Source: JBFFSQ01 sp041572275 (GTDB taxonomy: Bacteria; Pseudomonadota; Gammaproteobacteria; SZUA-229). From it: 8,341 nucleotides of DNA. Position numbers and translations under genes: made by a program. The first letter of the stretch is position 1, and each line of letters starts with the position of its first letter. This document shows positions 1 through 6,757 of this stretch, in pieces. A model generated the notes under the pieces. That model did no database searches. It saw only the letters and a list, made by a program, of their open reading frames with translations, and was not told the DNA's origin. The stretch lies in the NCBI GenBank assembly GCA_041572275.1, contig JBFFSQ010000131.1:1-8341 (forward strand), given 5' to 3'.

Positions 1-1400
1 AGCTTGTTTTCGTTCTGCTTTTGCTCAGTTATATCTGTGACTACAGCTACAATTCCGTTCAGCTCTCCCTTTGTGTTATAGCGATAGTTCCAGTCTGTTT
101 TCAGAAGAACCAGGCTACCATCATCACGTAGACTCGGTCCTTTAAAATTGCCTGGCTTCGGCCTCTCATCCAATATCTTTTTAAAACTCGCTCGCCAACG
201 ATTTTTCTGCTCCTTATTGACCGCGCAATCCCAGATTTTACGTCGGATGAGGCTTCCGGGCGGTGCTGCAAGGATGTCATACATGGCTTCATTGCAGTAA
301 ATGATATTACCATTGAGGTCACATTCCTGTATGCCATAGGGAATAGCCTCTATCAGGGAATTATGAATTAGATCTTTAGCATAAAGCTGGTTATCGAAAC
401 TGCGCTCTTTCTGTTCAGATGTCCAGATATAGCCTACTAGAATAACAGTGAATATTGAGATGAGTAATGTGAATCCATCGTTTAGTTCTGGGTTTATATG
501 GTCTCTATTCAATAACAGGCTAATCGATAGGGCGAGAAGTAAAAGTGGAAGGTAACTTTTATTGATGTATTCTGACAGTTTAATGAATAGTGTATGTGGC
601 TTTTCCTTGCCATTACCTGAACTTTTTTGTTGCAGGATTGCTGCGAAGTATATCGGCACAAAACCAACCGTCCAGGCAACATCAACATAGCCACTTGTAT
701 AATAATCTAACGCCAGTAAGGAATAGGCATATTCGGCATTTGATAGTGCATGTATCAGTATACCTATTACTATTAATAATACACTCTGTTGTGACTTCTT
801 ATCATATCGATACCAGGTATCTGAAAAGGCATGGATAAAACTGGTAAAAAATAACAAGGGATAGGATAGTGAAATAACAATATATAAATTTGAAATAGCC
901 TGTTTTTCAATAAGGGGGCTGTAAATAACAAAATGGATAATTAACAGCGTAAAAAAGACTACACCAATTCGTGTAATTTGATAGAGCATTGCGCTGGTGG
1001 TGAGTGCTTCCTGCCTGAAGTGAATAATCCCCATGGTAATGAGCGGTGCCATGATCAGATAGCCCACATCAGCCAGACTTGGATACGGTGGGTAAGTGTT
1101 TTGTAGTAAATGATGGTAGTCCCATACCAGCATGCCCAGAAACCAGATCAAACAACCACTAGCGATATAATGCCAGGCTCTTTTTCGGTTGCCTGTGCAG
1201 GTATGAGCAGTTTGAAATGACTTTAGTGCAGTAGCCAGTGAGAACAATGTCCACGATACATCATTCCAGCTGCTTTTAAAGGCAGTGGGGATATTTAGAG
1301 GAAGCAGATTTATCAGTATGGCTACAATTGCAAAAAGTGATATCAGCAATTGATCGACAGGTAATTTTGAAACAGCCTTGACTGATAAAGAATGGTGCAT
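1..1400 (-). CDS. Multi-pass membrane sensor protein with C-terminal PAS domain (partial, C-terminus beyond window)
   Basis: An uninterrupted frame of 466 codons runs from an ATG at 1400 to the left edge with no stop, so the C-terminus is missing. Roughly residues 12-330 hold about nine or ten hydrophobic segments, including a PYPSLADVGYL stretch near residues 102-112 that resembles the multi-TM input modules of GGDEF/EAL proteins and histidine kinases. A PAS domain follows at about residues 344-460, containing IPYGIQECDLNGNIIYCNE and ending in the usual PAC exit VVTDITEQKQ. It is therefore probably an inner-membrane signal-transduction protein; the output domain (GGDEF, EAL or kinase) lies outside the window and cannot be named. 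The ribosome binding site is weak (AAGAAG about 6 nt before the ATG). A good promoter lies about 110 bp upstream. The gene points away from galU and is separated from it by 317 bp, so it is probably its own transcription unit. Confidence 0.85.
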   Translation of the reverse strand, partial: MHHSLSVKAVSKLPVDQLLISLFAIVAILINLLPLNIPTAFKSSWNDVSWTLFSLATALKSFQTAHTCTGNRKRAWHYIASGCLIWFLGMLVWDYHHLLQNTYPPYPSLADVGYLIMAPLITMGIIHFRQEALTTSAMLYQITRIGVVFFTLLIIHFVIYSPLIEKQAISNLYIVISLSYPLLFFTSFIHAFSDTWYRYDKKSQQSVLLIVIGILIHALSNAEYAYSLLALDYYTSGYVDVAWTVGFVPIYFAAILQQKSSGNGKEKPHTLFIKLSEYINKSYLPLLLLALSISLLLNRDHINPELNDGFTLLISIFTVILVGYIWTSEQKERSFDNQLYAKDLIHNSLIEAIPYGIQECDLNGNIIYCNEAMYDILAAPPGSLIRRKIWDCAVNKEQKNRWRASFKKILDERPKPGNFKGPSLRDDGSLVLLKTDWNYRYNTKGELNGIVAVVTDITEQKQNENK

Positions 1401-1512
1401 CTTGCTTCTTGCGCTTTATGCGTTGAATTATGCTTTAATGTGTTTTACAGCGGACCTTCGAATACAGGTCAGTTATCAGTAAAACTCCGTTTAAAAGCTT
1501 TATTATTCCTGT

Positions 1513-1541
1513 TTTATAGTACACCGTGCTGGGGTATTCAA
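1513..1541 (-). promoter_or_regulatory. Predicted sigma70 promoter of the membrane PAS gene
   Basis: On the minus strand TTGAAT (1541-1536) is followed after exactly 17 nt by TATAAA (1518-1513). Transcription would begin near 1506 and leave an untranslated leader of about 105 nt before the ATG at 1400. The prediction rests on pattern only. Confidence 0.5.
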
Positions 1542-1567
1542 GCTGAGTGCTCGTATGAATGACAGAT

Positions 1568-1675
1568 GGTATAGAGCGCTATTTTATTACCTCATAAAAT
1601 CTGATGGTCAGGATTGAGCGCTTTCTATACCAGTATTGAGGTAAATCGTTTCAAGTTTTAATCCTGGTATAGAAA
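1568..1675. repeat. Interlocking inverted-repeat cluster (GGTATAGA family)
   Basis: Three copies of GGTATAGA occur in alternating orientation. The first is GGTATAGAGCGCT at 1568-1580, the second is its near-complement AGCGCTTTCTATACC at 1617-1631, and the third is CTGGTATAGAAA at 1664-1675. The last is a perfect 12-bp inverted repeat of 1622-1633. Between the first two lies a 7-bp hairpin, ATTTTAT/ATAAAAT (1581-1587 and 1594-1600), whose loop TACCTC is complementary to GAGGTA at 1638-1643; the full match is TTACCTCA 1587-1594 with TGAGGTAA 1637-1644. The order A-B-A'-B'-A allows a pseudoknot or two mutually exclusive stems. It may be a structured RNA, a multi-site operator or the remnant of a small mobile element; I cannot tell which. 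Confidence 0.6.
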
Positions 1676-1717
1676 ACCACCAGTATCATGGTTGTAAGTG
1701 ACTGTTATTTATAGATA

Positions 1718-2548
1718 TTATGCTTTTTTCTTATATATATTCTCATAACAGTAGTTGGTCGCCTCAACAAAACCACTGACACTACCACAATCAAATCGAC
1801 GACCTTTGAATTTATATGCCATGACACAGCCTTTCTTTGCCTGGGTCATGATGGCATCGGTTAACTGCACTTCATTATTTTTTCCAGGTTTAGTATCTCT
1901 GAGGATATCGAATATATCCGGAGTTAATATATAACGCCCGATCACGGCCAGATTGCTGGGTGCTTTATCAGGTTCGGGTTTCTCGACCATATCTGTTACC
2001 CGATAAATATCTTCACGAACCTGATCGCCGCTGATGACGCCATAGCTACTGATATTCTCCATAGGCACTTCCTCGATGGCAACAATAGTGCAGCGGAACT
2101 GGTTATATAATTCAGTCATTTGTGCCATTACACTTAAGTCATCAGAGAGGCATAGGTCATCCGCTAAAATGACACCAAAGGGTTGATCGCCAATTAAGCT
2201 TTCACCAGTTAATATGGCATGTCCGAGGCCTTTCATCTGGGTTTGACGAGTATAGGTAAAGGTGCACTTTTCAATTAAGTTTCTAATTTCTTCCAGCTGC
2301 TTTTCCTTACCGGTACCGGATATTTCAGTTTCCAGCTCATAACTGATATCAAAATGGTCTGGAATTGCCCGTTTACCGCGACCGGTTACAAAGGCCATAT
2401 CTGTCATGCCAGCAGCATAGGCTTCCTCTACACCATATTGAACGAGAGGTTTGTCAACGATCGGGAGCATTTCTTTAGGCATGGATTTTGTGACGGGTAA
2501 AAAGCGTGTGCCGTAACCGGCAACCGGGAATAAACATTTCTTTATCAT
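1718..2548 (-). CDS. galU: UTP--glucose-1-phosphate uridylyltransferase
   Basis: This cytoplasmic enzyme makes UDP-glucose from UTP and glucose-1-phosphate (EC 2.7.7.9). The 276 residues are close to the usual GalU length. The nucleotide-binding signature G11-Y-G-T-R15 is followed by PKEML (24-28), whose K25 is the expected catalytic lysine. Further family marks are KPLVQYGVEEA (33-43), GRGKRAIPDHFD (56-67), GLGHAI (107-112), the metal-site region ADD (129-131), SYGVI (168-172), VEKP (188-191), GRYIL (204-208), NNEVQLTDAI and the C-terminal RFDCGSVSGFVEATNY. The start at 2548 has a clear ribosome binding site (GGAG, 8 nt before ATG). It is divergent from the phosphorylase gene and probably forms its own unit. 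Its product is the donor for the glucosyltransferase at 4543-5754, so it may serve glucosylglycerate synthesis as well as envelope polysaccharides. Confidence 0.95.
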   Translation of the reverse strand: MIKKCLFPVAGYGTRFLPVTKSMPKEMLPIVDKPLVQYGVEEAYAAGMTDMAFVTGRGKRAIPDHFDISYELETEISGTGKEKQLEEIRNLIEKCTFTYTRQTQMKGLGHAILTGESLIGDQPFGVILADDLCLSDDLSVMAQMTELYNQFRCTIVAIEEVPMENISSYGVISGDQVREDIYRVTDMVEKPEPDKAPSNLAVIGRYILTPDIFDILRDTKPGKNNEVQLTDAIMTQAKKGCVMAYKFKGRRFDCGSVSGFVEATNYCYENIYKKKA

Positions 2549-2620
2549 GAATCACTCCAAATTATTTGCATGATGATGTAAATGCACTAAACATGCCACC
2601 TACTATCGTTATGTATTTGG

Positions 2621-2649
2621 TATATAAAATGCTTGTTTAATCAATGTAA
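2621..2649 (-). promoter_or_regulatory. galU: Predicted sigma70 promoter of galU
   Basis: On the minus strand TTACAT (2649-2644) and TATATA (2626-2621) are separated by 17 nt, giving a leader of about 65 nt before the galU ATG. A second candidate is the perfect TATAAT at 2693-2688, but it has no good -35 box at the right distance. Confidence 0.4.
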
Positions 2650-2665
2650 GCCATTCCGTAGCTTA

Positions 2666-2748
2666 ATTGTGCATACTGAATGTGCCGATTATACAAAATG
2701 TCTGCCCGGAATTGTGCACGTTTTTATTAATGCACCATTCATGTGCGG
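2666..2748. promoter_or_regulatory. Cluster of TGTGC-type words in the galU/phosphorylase divergent region
   Basis: ATTGTGCA occurs exactly at 2666-2673 and 2711-2718. Related words are AATGTGCCG (2679-2687), TAATGCAC (2728-2735, inverted) and ATGTGCGG (2741-2748). The pair at 2711-2718 and 2731-2738 forms an inverted repeat with one mismatch (ATTGTGCA and ATGGTGCA as the reverse complement) around a 12-nt spacer. The spacing and orientation suggest binding sites for a regulator of galU and/or the phosphorylase. The regulator is unknown. Confidence 0.35.
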
Positions 2749-2785
2749 TTGACACTGTATTGTAGAAACGATTGTGAGCAGATGA

Positions 2786-4546
2786 ATGACTATGCGCCAG
2801 GCTACTAGTACCGCTACTTTTGAACTCGATGAGCATGCGCTTTCAGACGATTTATTGCGCCATTTAGAGAAAATTTATCCTGAGCAATATACAGTTGTTT
2901 ATGAGCGCCTGCTTAATTTATTACAAGAAAATTACCCATCGATAAGCACTGGTGATCAGGCGCTTTGGAGTCATCAGGACATTTTACTCATAACCTATGG
3001 CAATAGTATTCTTGAAGTGGATACTTTGCCCCTGGACAGTCTTAAGAAATTTCTAAATACGTATTTACACGACAGTATCAATTGCGTTCATATACTACCT
3101 TTTTTTCCTTATAGTTCCGATGATGGTTTTTCCGTTATTGACTATCGAAAAGTTAATCCAGAACTCGGGAACTGGACACAGATAAATGATATTGCCAATG
3201 ATTTCAAACTTATGGCTGATCTGGTTATTAATCATGTCTCCCGTGAGAGCCTGTGGTTTTATGATTTTGTTGGAAATAATCAGCCTGCCTGTGATTACTT
3301 TATAGAGCAGGATCCTGACGTTGATTTGAGTCTGGTGACGCGACCTAGAAATACACCCCTGTTAGTTCCAGTTAATACTCACCGTGGAACTCGCTACCTC
3401 TGGGCGACATTCAGTGAGGACCAGATAGATCTCAATTTTGCCAATCCTGATGTACTTCTGGAGTTTGTCGACATATTTCTTTTCTACATACAAAACGGCG
3501 CCAGACTCATTCGCCTTGACGCCATTGCTTTTCTCTGGAAACAGCTGGGGACCAACTGCGTACATCTACAACAAACTCATGAAGTAGTTAAACTTTTGAG
3601 AACGATTATTAATCATTTACATCCAGATTGTATTTTGCTCACCGAAACGAATGTTCCCCACAAGGAAAATATGAGTTATTTCGGTGACGGTGATGAAGCA
3701 CATATGATATATCAGTTCCCACTGCCACCTTTATTACTACATGCTTTGAATCGCGGCACAGCCATACACCTTTATAACTGGGCCAGTCAACTACCTGAAT
3801 TACCGGATAACTGTACTTATCTGAATTTTACGGCTTCACATGACGGTATTGGTCTGCGTGCTCTGGAAGGTATTCTTAGTCAAAGGGAGATTGATGATTT
3901 ACTCGACAGCATGCATCGCTTTGGTGGCTTTGTTAGCATGAAAGCGAATCATGATGGTAAAGACACACCATATGAAATCAATATTTCCCTGTTTGATGCA
4001 ATGCAGGGAACTCGCCGTGGTGCTGATCAATGGCAGGTACAACGATTCTTGTGTTCACAGGCGATTATGTTGAGCTTGCAGGGAATACCCGCTGTTTACC
4101 TTCATAGCATGACCGCAACACCCAATGATTTGCACAGTGTGGAGTTAACCGGTAGAACTCGATCGATTAATCGCAAACAGTGGCAGTATGATGAGTTATC
4201 AACTTTGCTGGATGCGGTACATACACCGAATCATGAAGTGTTCTATGCGATGACGGAATTATTGAAGCTAAGGCGTGCTGAAACCTGTTTTCATCCAGAT
4301 GTTCCGCAGCGAATTATTAATACTGGCAGTTCTGTGTTTACGGTGTTGCGACACGACAGTAACTCTGGGCGGTATCTATTGGCTTTAAATAATGTCTCCG
4401 CAATTCCACAGTTGATCAACTGTGATGACGATGATTTAACTGACAGATCGGGCTGGATTGATCTGATTACTGGAATTGAGCTCTCCACACCATTGGCTGC
4501 AACCACACTACAGCCCTATCAGGTAATGTGGTTGCTGGCGACTTAA
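2786..4546 (+). CDS. ggaP: GH13 (subfamily 18 type) sugar phosphorylase, probably glucosylglycerate phosphorylase
   Basis: At 586 residues it fits the longer members of the sucrose-phosphorylase-like GH13 group. The (beta/alpha)8 marks are all present: HILPFFPYSSDDGFSVIDY (102-120), region I DLVINH (145-150), region II RLDAIAFLWK with nucleophile D245, region III TETNVPH with acid/base E287, and region IV SHD (351-353). The family-specific GRTRSINR is at 456-463. These phosphorylases split an alpha-glucoside with phosphate, releasing alpha-glucose-1-phosphate. The acceptor cannot be read from motifs. The neighbouring glucosyl-3-phosphoglycerate synthase and phosphatase make glucosylglycerate (EC 2.4.1.352) the best guess, with sucrose or sucrose-6-phosphate as alternatives. 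There is no signal peptide, so it acts in the cytoplasm. The start is uncertain: ATGs at 2786 and 2792 both fit and the ribosome binding site is weak. Its TAA stop overlaps the TAA of the converging glycosyltransferase gene. Confidence 0.82.
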   Translation: MTMRQATSTATFELDEHALSDDLLRHLEKIYPEQYTVVYERLLNLLQENYPSISTGDQALWSHQDILLITYGNSILEVDTLPLDSLKKFLNTYLHDSINCVHILPFFPYSSDDGFSVIDYRKVNPELGNWTQINDIANDFKLMADLVINHVSRESLWFYDFVGNNQPACDYFIEQDPDVDLSLVTRPRNTPLLVPVNTHRGTRYLWATFSEDQIDLNFANPDVLLEFVDIFLFYIQNGARLIRLDAIAFLWKQLGTNCVHLQQTHEVVKLLRTIINHLHPDCILLTETNVPHKENMSYFGDGDEAHMIYQFPLPPLLLHALNRGTAIHLYNWASQLPELPDNCTYLNFTASHDGIGLRALEGILSQREIDDLLDSMHRFGGFVSMKANHDGKDTPYEINISLFDAMQGTRRGADQWQVQRFLCSQAIMLSLQGIPAVYLHSMTATPNDLHSVELTGRTRSINRKQWQYDELSTLLDAVHTPNHEVFYAMTELLKLRRAETCFHPDVPQRIINTGSSVFTVLRHDSNSGRYLLALNNVSAIPQLINCDDDDLTDRSGWIDLITGIELSTPLAATTLQPYQVMWLLAT

Positions 4547-5754
4547 GCGTTATCCTGTTCAACGGCGTCATATAACTGTTCCAGTATATCGGGTATGGCG
4601 CTGATTACTCGATTCCAGCTGGGAATGAAAGGTGTTTCCATTGGGTTGTCTAGAAAATGTTGACCGGCATTGACGATGTTTTGTGCAAATACCTCAACAG
4701 CATGTTCTTCGGTATGTCGATCCACATGCAGGCCATTCATCATGGCATCATTGTAATAGGTTTCAATAAAATCTAGTGCAATACGATAATAGGTTGCCTT
4801 GATACTCCTGAAAGTCTCTTTATTGAAGACTACGCCGTTAGTGGCTAGCTTTCTAAAAATGGCTTTTGAAATATCAGTACACATTTTTGACAGTCCAGCA
4901 TCCGGGTTTTCACTGGACAGAGATTGATGCTTATGATCATAGACATCAGCAATATCAACCTGGCACAAACGGTTAGTCGAATAATTACGTTTGACTTCTG
5001 ATAGCACACCAATTTCCAGACCCCAGTCACTGGGTATGCGAATGTCGTTGAAGACATCAGCTCGCATCGAAAATTCACCTGCTAATGGATAACGGAAGCT
5101 GTCCAGATATTCCAGGTATTCAATAGAACCGAATACTTTCTTGAGCGAACGCAGCAGAGGTGTTACCAGTAAGCGACTGACACGCCCATTCAATTTATTG
5201 TCAGCTACGCGGGAATAATAGCCTTTACAGAATTCATAATTGAAATTTGGATTAGCAACAGGGTAAAGCAGTCGTGCCAGCATATCGCGTTTGTATGTGA
5301 GTATGTCGCAATCATGGAGGGCGACCGACTCGGCCTTACCCGATGCCAGTATATAGCCATAGCAATACCAGACATTACGGCCTTTCCCCATTTCGGTCGG
5401 CGCCAGGTTTTTTTCCTGTAGCATTTTGTCAATAGCACGTAAGCGTGGACCATCATTCCAGAGAATGACGTGATGTTGTGGTAATCTGGAAAAGAATTCA
5501 CGGGCATGGTGATATTGTTGCTGGTTAGCACGATCGAGACCAATAACAATTTCACTTAAATATGGAACTTTTTCCAGTTCATCAATAATGCCGGGTAATG
5601 CTTCTCCTTCAAGTTCAGAAAAAAGAGATGGCAATACCAGAGACATCGGACGATGTTTTGAAAAATAGAGTAACTCTTTTTCAAGTTCCTCAACCGATCG
5701 GTGTGTTAAATTATGGAAATTAGTGATAATCCCGTTCTGATAAAAATCACCCAT
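4543..5754 (-). CDS. gpgS: Glucosyl-3-phosphoglycerate synthase (GT81-type glycosyltransferase)
   Basis: This GT-A fold enzyme would transfer glucose from UDP- or another NDP-glucose to 3-phosphoglycerate, giving glucosyl-3-phosphoglycerate (EC 2.4.1.266). It has 403 residues, longer than the roughly 320-residue actinobacterial GpgS. Visible marks are VLPSLFSELEGEAL near 40-53, matching the N-terminal nucleotide-binding loop of GpgS, the metal-binding HDCD with D148 and D150, CKGYYSR (176-182), PLAGEFSMR (223-231), DWGLEIGVLSEV (243-254) and VYDHKHQSL (271-279) with the expected metal-ligand histidine. The C-terminal helical part, about 290-400, is typical of the longer bacterial forms. The ATG at 5754 overlaps the end of the phosphatase gene by 8 bp and has AGGA about 10 nt upstream, so translation is likely coupled. 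A mannosyl-transferring variant cannot be excluded, but adjacent galU favours glucose. Confidence 0.85.
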   Translation of the reverse strand: MGDFYQNGIITNFHNLTHRSVEELEKELLYFSKHRPMSLVLPSLFSELEGEALPGIIDELEKVPYLSEIVIGLDRANQQQYHHAREFFSRLPQHHVILWNDGPRLRAIDKMLQEKNLAPTEMGKGRNVWYCYGYILASGKAESVALHDCDILTYKRDMLARLLYPVANPNFNYEFCKGYYSRVADNKLNGRVSRLLVTPLLRSLKKVFGSIEYLEYLDSFRYPLAGEFSMRADVFNDIRIPSDWGLEIGVLSEVKRNYSTNRLCQVDIADVYDHKHQSLSSENPDAGLSKMCTDISKAIFRKLATNGVVFNKETFRSIKATYYRIALDFIETYYNDAMMNGLHVDRHTEEHAVEVFAQNIVNAGQHFLDNPMETPFIPSWNRVISAIPDILEQLYDAVEQDNA

Positions 5755-6565
5755 TGTTCATTTCCTGTATTGTGTTAATTAGGTTCAAGATTTCCACATT
5801 CCAGCCTTCAGGGCCGGGTTTGTCCGATTCAATCAACTTGGGGATATGGTTTATATCTGGTCTTTTACCATGTGGATTACGTATTAAAATAGGGTAGTCA
5901 ACCTGTTCAAACATTGAGACATCATTAAAACTGTCGCCCAAACCAATGGTGAGCCATTGTGTTTCTGGTTCGAGGTTTTGATATTTTTTAATCAGCCATT
6001 TAATGGAGTCGCCTTTGCTGACCGGGCTAATTACATGATGGAAGCGTCCACCTTTGGTCAAGGTCAAATCTTTATCGTTCAGGAGTTTGGTGAAGTTATC
6101 CAGTGACGTATCTGTGTCATTCCATACGATTGGCTCTGAGGCTTCACGTTGTTTTGAGGCTTGTGCACTTTGTTTATCAAGCTCGGTCAAATCCATCAAT
6201 GTTTTGAGGTCGATATCATCGAAACCAAACATATCGAAATTATATTTGGCTCTAATTTCAGCCAACACTTCTTTGATATAAGCATAGGGCCTGGCGAAAT
6301 AAAATGTCTCCATAGTATCTTCATCGCTCTCTAGTAACGTTTCGTTGAAGTAGACAACCGCTCCATTCTCACAAATAAATGGATCGTTATTACCCAGTGC
6401 TTGTCTGAGTTGTTTGATTTCAGTACTGGTTTTGCTTGAATTTAGTATTAATGGAAAACCGAGTGACTTGAGTTGATTAATAGCAGGCAGTGCAGCTTTC
6501 CAGCCATAGTTGTTATGATCCAGTAAGGTTCCATCCAGATCGGTGAATACAAGTAGCTTTTTCAT
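5747..6565 (-). CDS. gpgP: HAD-IIB phosphatase, glucosyl- (or mannosyl-) 3-phosphoglycerate phosphatase
   Basis: This 272-residue cytoplasmic HAD phosphatase of the MPGP family should remove the phosphate from glucosyl-3-phosphoglycerate to give glucosylglycerate (EC 3.1.3.85). Motif I is FTDLDGTLLD with nucleophile D9 and acid D11, motif II is in ILNSSKTSTE (S43/S44), motif III is K184 in SKGDSIKWL, and motif IV is GDSFND (D211 and D215). The C2B cap carries the family-typical REASEPIVW (140-148) and KGGRFHHV (171-178). The start at 6565 has a good ribosome binding site (AGAGGA, about 6 nt before ATG). It is co-directional with gpgS and overlaps it by 8 bp. Its ATG also overlaps the stop of a small upstream frame through ATGA. 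Family members often accept both glucosyl and mannosyl substrates, so the substrate assignment rests on context. Confidence 0.87.
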   Translation of the reverse strand: MKKLLVFTDLDGTLLDHNNYGWKAALPAINQLKSLGFPLILNSSKTSTEIKQLRQALGNNDPFICENGAVVYFNETLLESDEDTMETFYFARPYAYIKEVLAEIRAKYNFDMFGFDDIDLKTLMDLTELDKQSAQASKQREASEPIVWNDTDTSLDNFTKLLNDKDLTLTKGGRFHHVISPVSKGDSIKWLIKKYQNLEPETQWLTIGLGDSFNDVSMFEQVDYPILIRNPHGKRPDINHIPKLIESDKPGPEGWNVEILNLINTIQEMNNG

Positions 6566-6732
6566 TCTTTTCCTCTGGCACTTACCTTGAATACAGGTTG
6601 ATCATTGCCGTTTTTAGTATGCTCATAAACTGAGAAACCTTTAGTAATGGGATCGAACCGTGGCTGTTTATCATTAATCGTTACCGAGCCATTAGTGTTT
6701 TACATGCAATCGGCATGTTCATTATCTTGCAT
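6562..6732 (-). pseudogene. Small reading frame overlapping gpgP, interrupted by in-frame TAA
   Basis: On the minus strand an ATG at 6732 (AGG about 8 nt upstream) begins MQDNEHADCM and then meets TAA at 6702-6700. The same frame continues open for 45 codons to a TGA at 6564-6562 that overlaps the gpgP start as ATGA. The downstream part reads like a real polypeptide, for example INDKQPRFDPITKGFSVYEH, followed by a charged C-terminal part ending VSARGKE. It has no ATG, GTG or TTG of its own. The ATGA junction is typical of coupled operon genes, which argues that this was, or is, a small first gene of the gpgP-gpgS operon. I do not recognise the protein. Explanations are a nonsense mutation, a sequencing error, an unusual start (an ATT codon at 6678-6676), stop readthrough, or a chance open frame. 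Confidence 0.4.
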
Positions 6733-6757
6733 GTTTAATGCCTAACAGATTTTATCT

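Larger units (their letters stand above)
1401..1717. other. Intergenic region between galU and the membrane PAS gene
   Basis: I find no convincing gene in these 317 bases. The stretch holds a sigma70-like promoter for the left gene (1513-1541), a short inverted repeat GACCT/AGGTC at 1453-1470, and the complex repeat cluster at 1568-1675. Just after the galU stop the minus strand can form only a weak hairpin (AACCA/TGGTT, 1675-1693, followed by TTC). No strong intrinsic terminator for galU is visible. Confidence 0.6.

Noticed and set aside
101..337. Minus-strand 78-codon frame in the PAS-encoding part of the left gene
   Set aside because: It is an out-of-frame shadow of the PAS domain coding sequence, which reads well in the other frame.
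590..838. Plus-strand open frame of 82 codons inside the membrane PAS gene
   Set aside because: It lies antisense to a continuous hydrophobic coding frame with clear domain structure and has no recognisable features of its own.
1555..1617. Plus-strand 20-codon ORF starting MNDRWYRALF
   Set aside because: It coincides with the inverted-repeat cluster and has no clear ribosome binding site; its sequence is explained by the repeat.
1675..1693. Possible intrinsic terminator after galU
   Set aside because: The stem is only five AT-rich base pairs and the following T run is short and interrupted, so it is too weak to list as a terminator.
2749..2777. Perfect -35 box TTGACA just before the phosphorylase gene
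   Set aside because: No acceptable -10 box follows at 16-18 nt (TTGTGA at best), and the start point would fall about at the ATG. I do not call it a promoter.
5205..5555. Minus-strand 116-codon frame within gpgS
   Set aside because: It overlaps the conserved catalytic part of the glycosyltransferase in another frame and shows no protein-like motifs.
6054..6281. Plus-strand 75-codon frame antisense to gpgP
   Set aside because: It is antisense to the conserved cap domain of the phosphatase and is low-complexity, serine- and leucine-rich.
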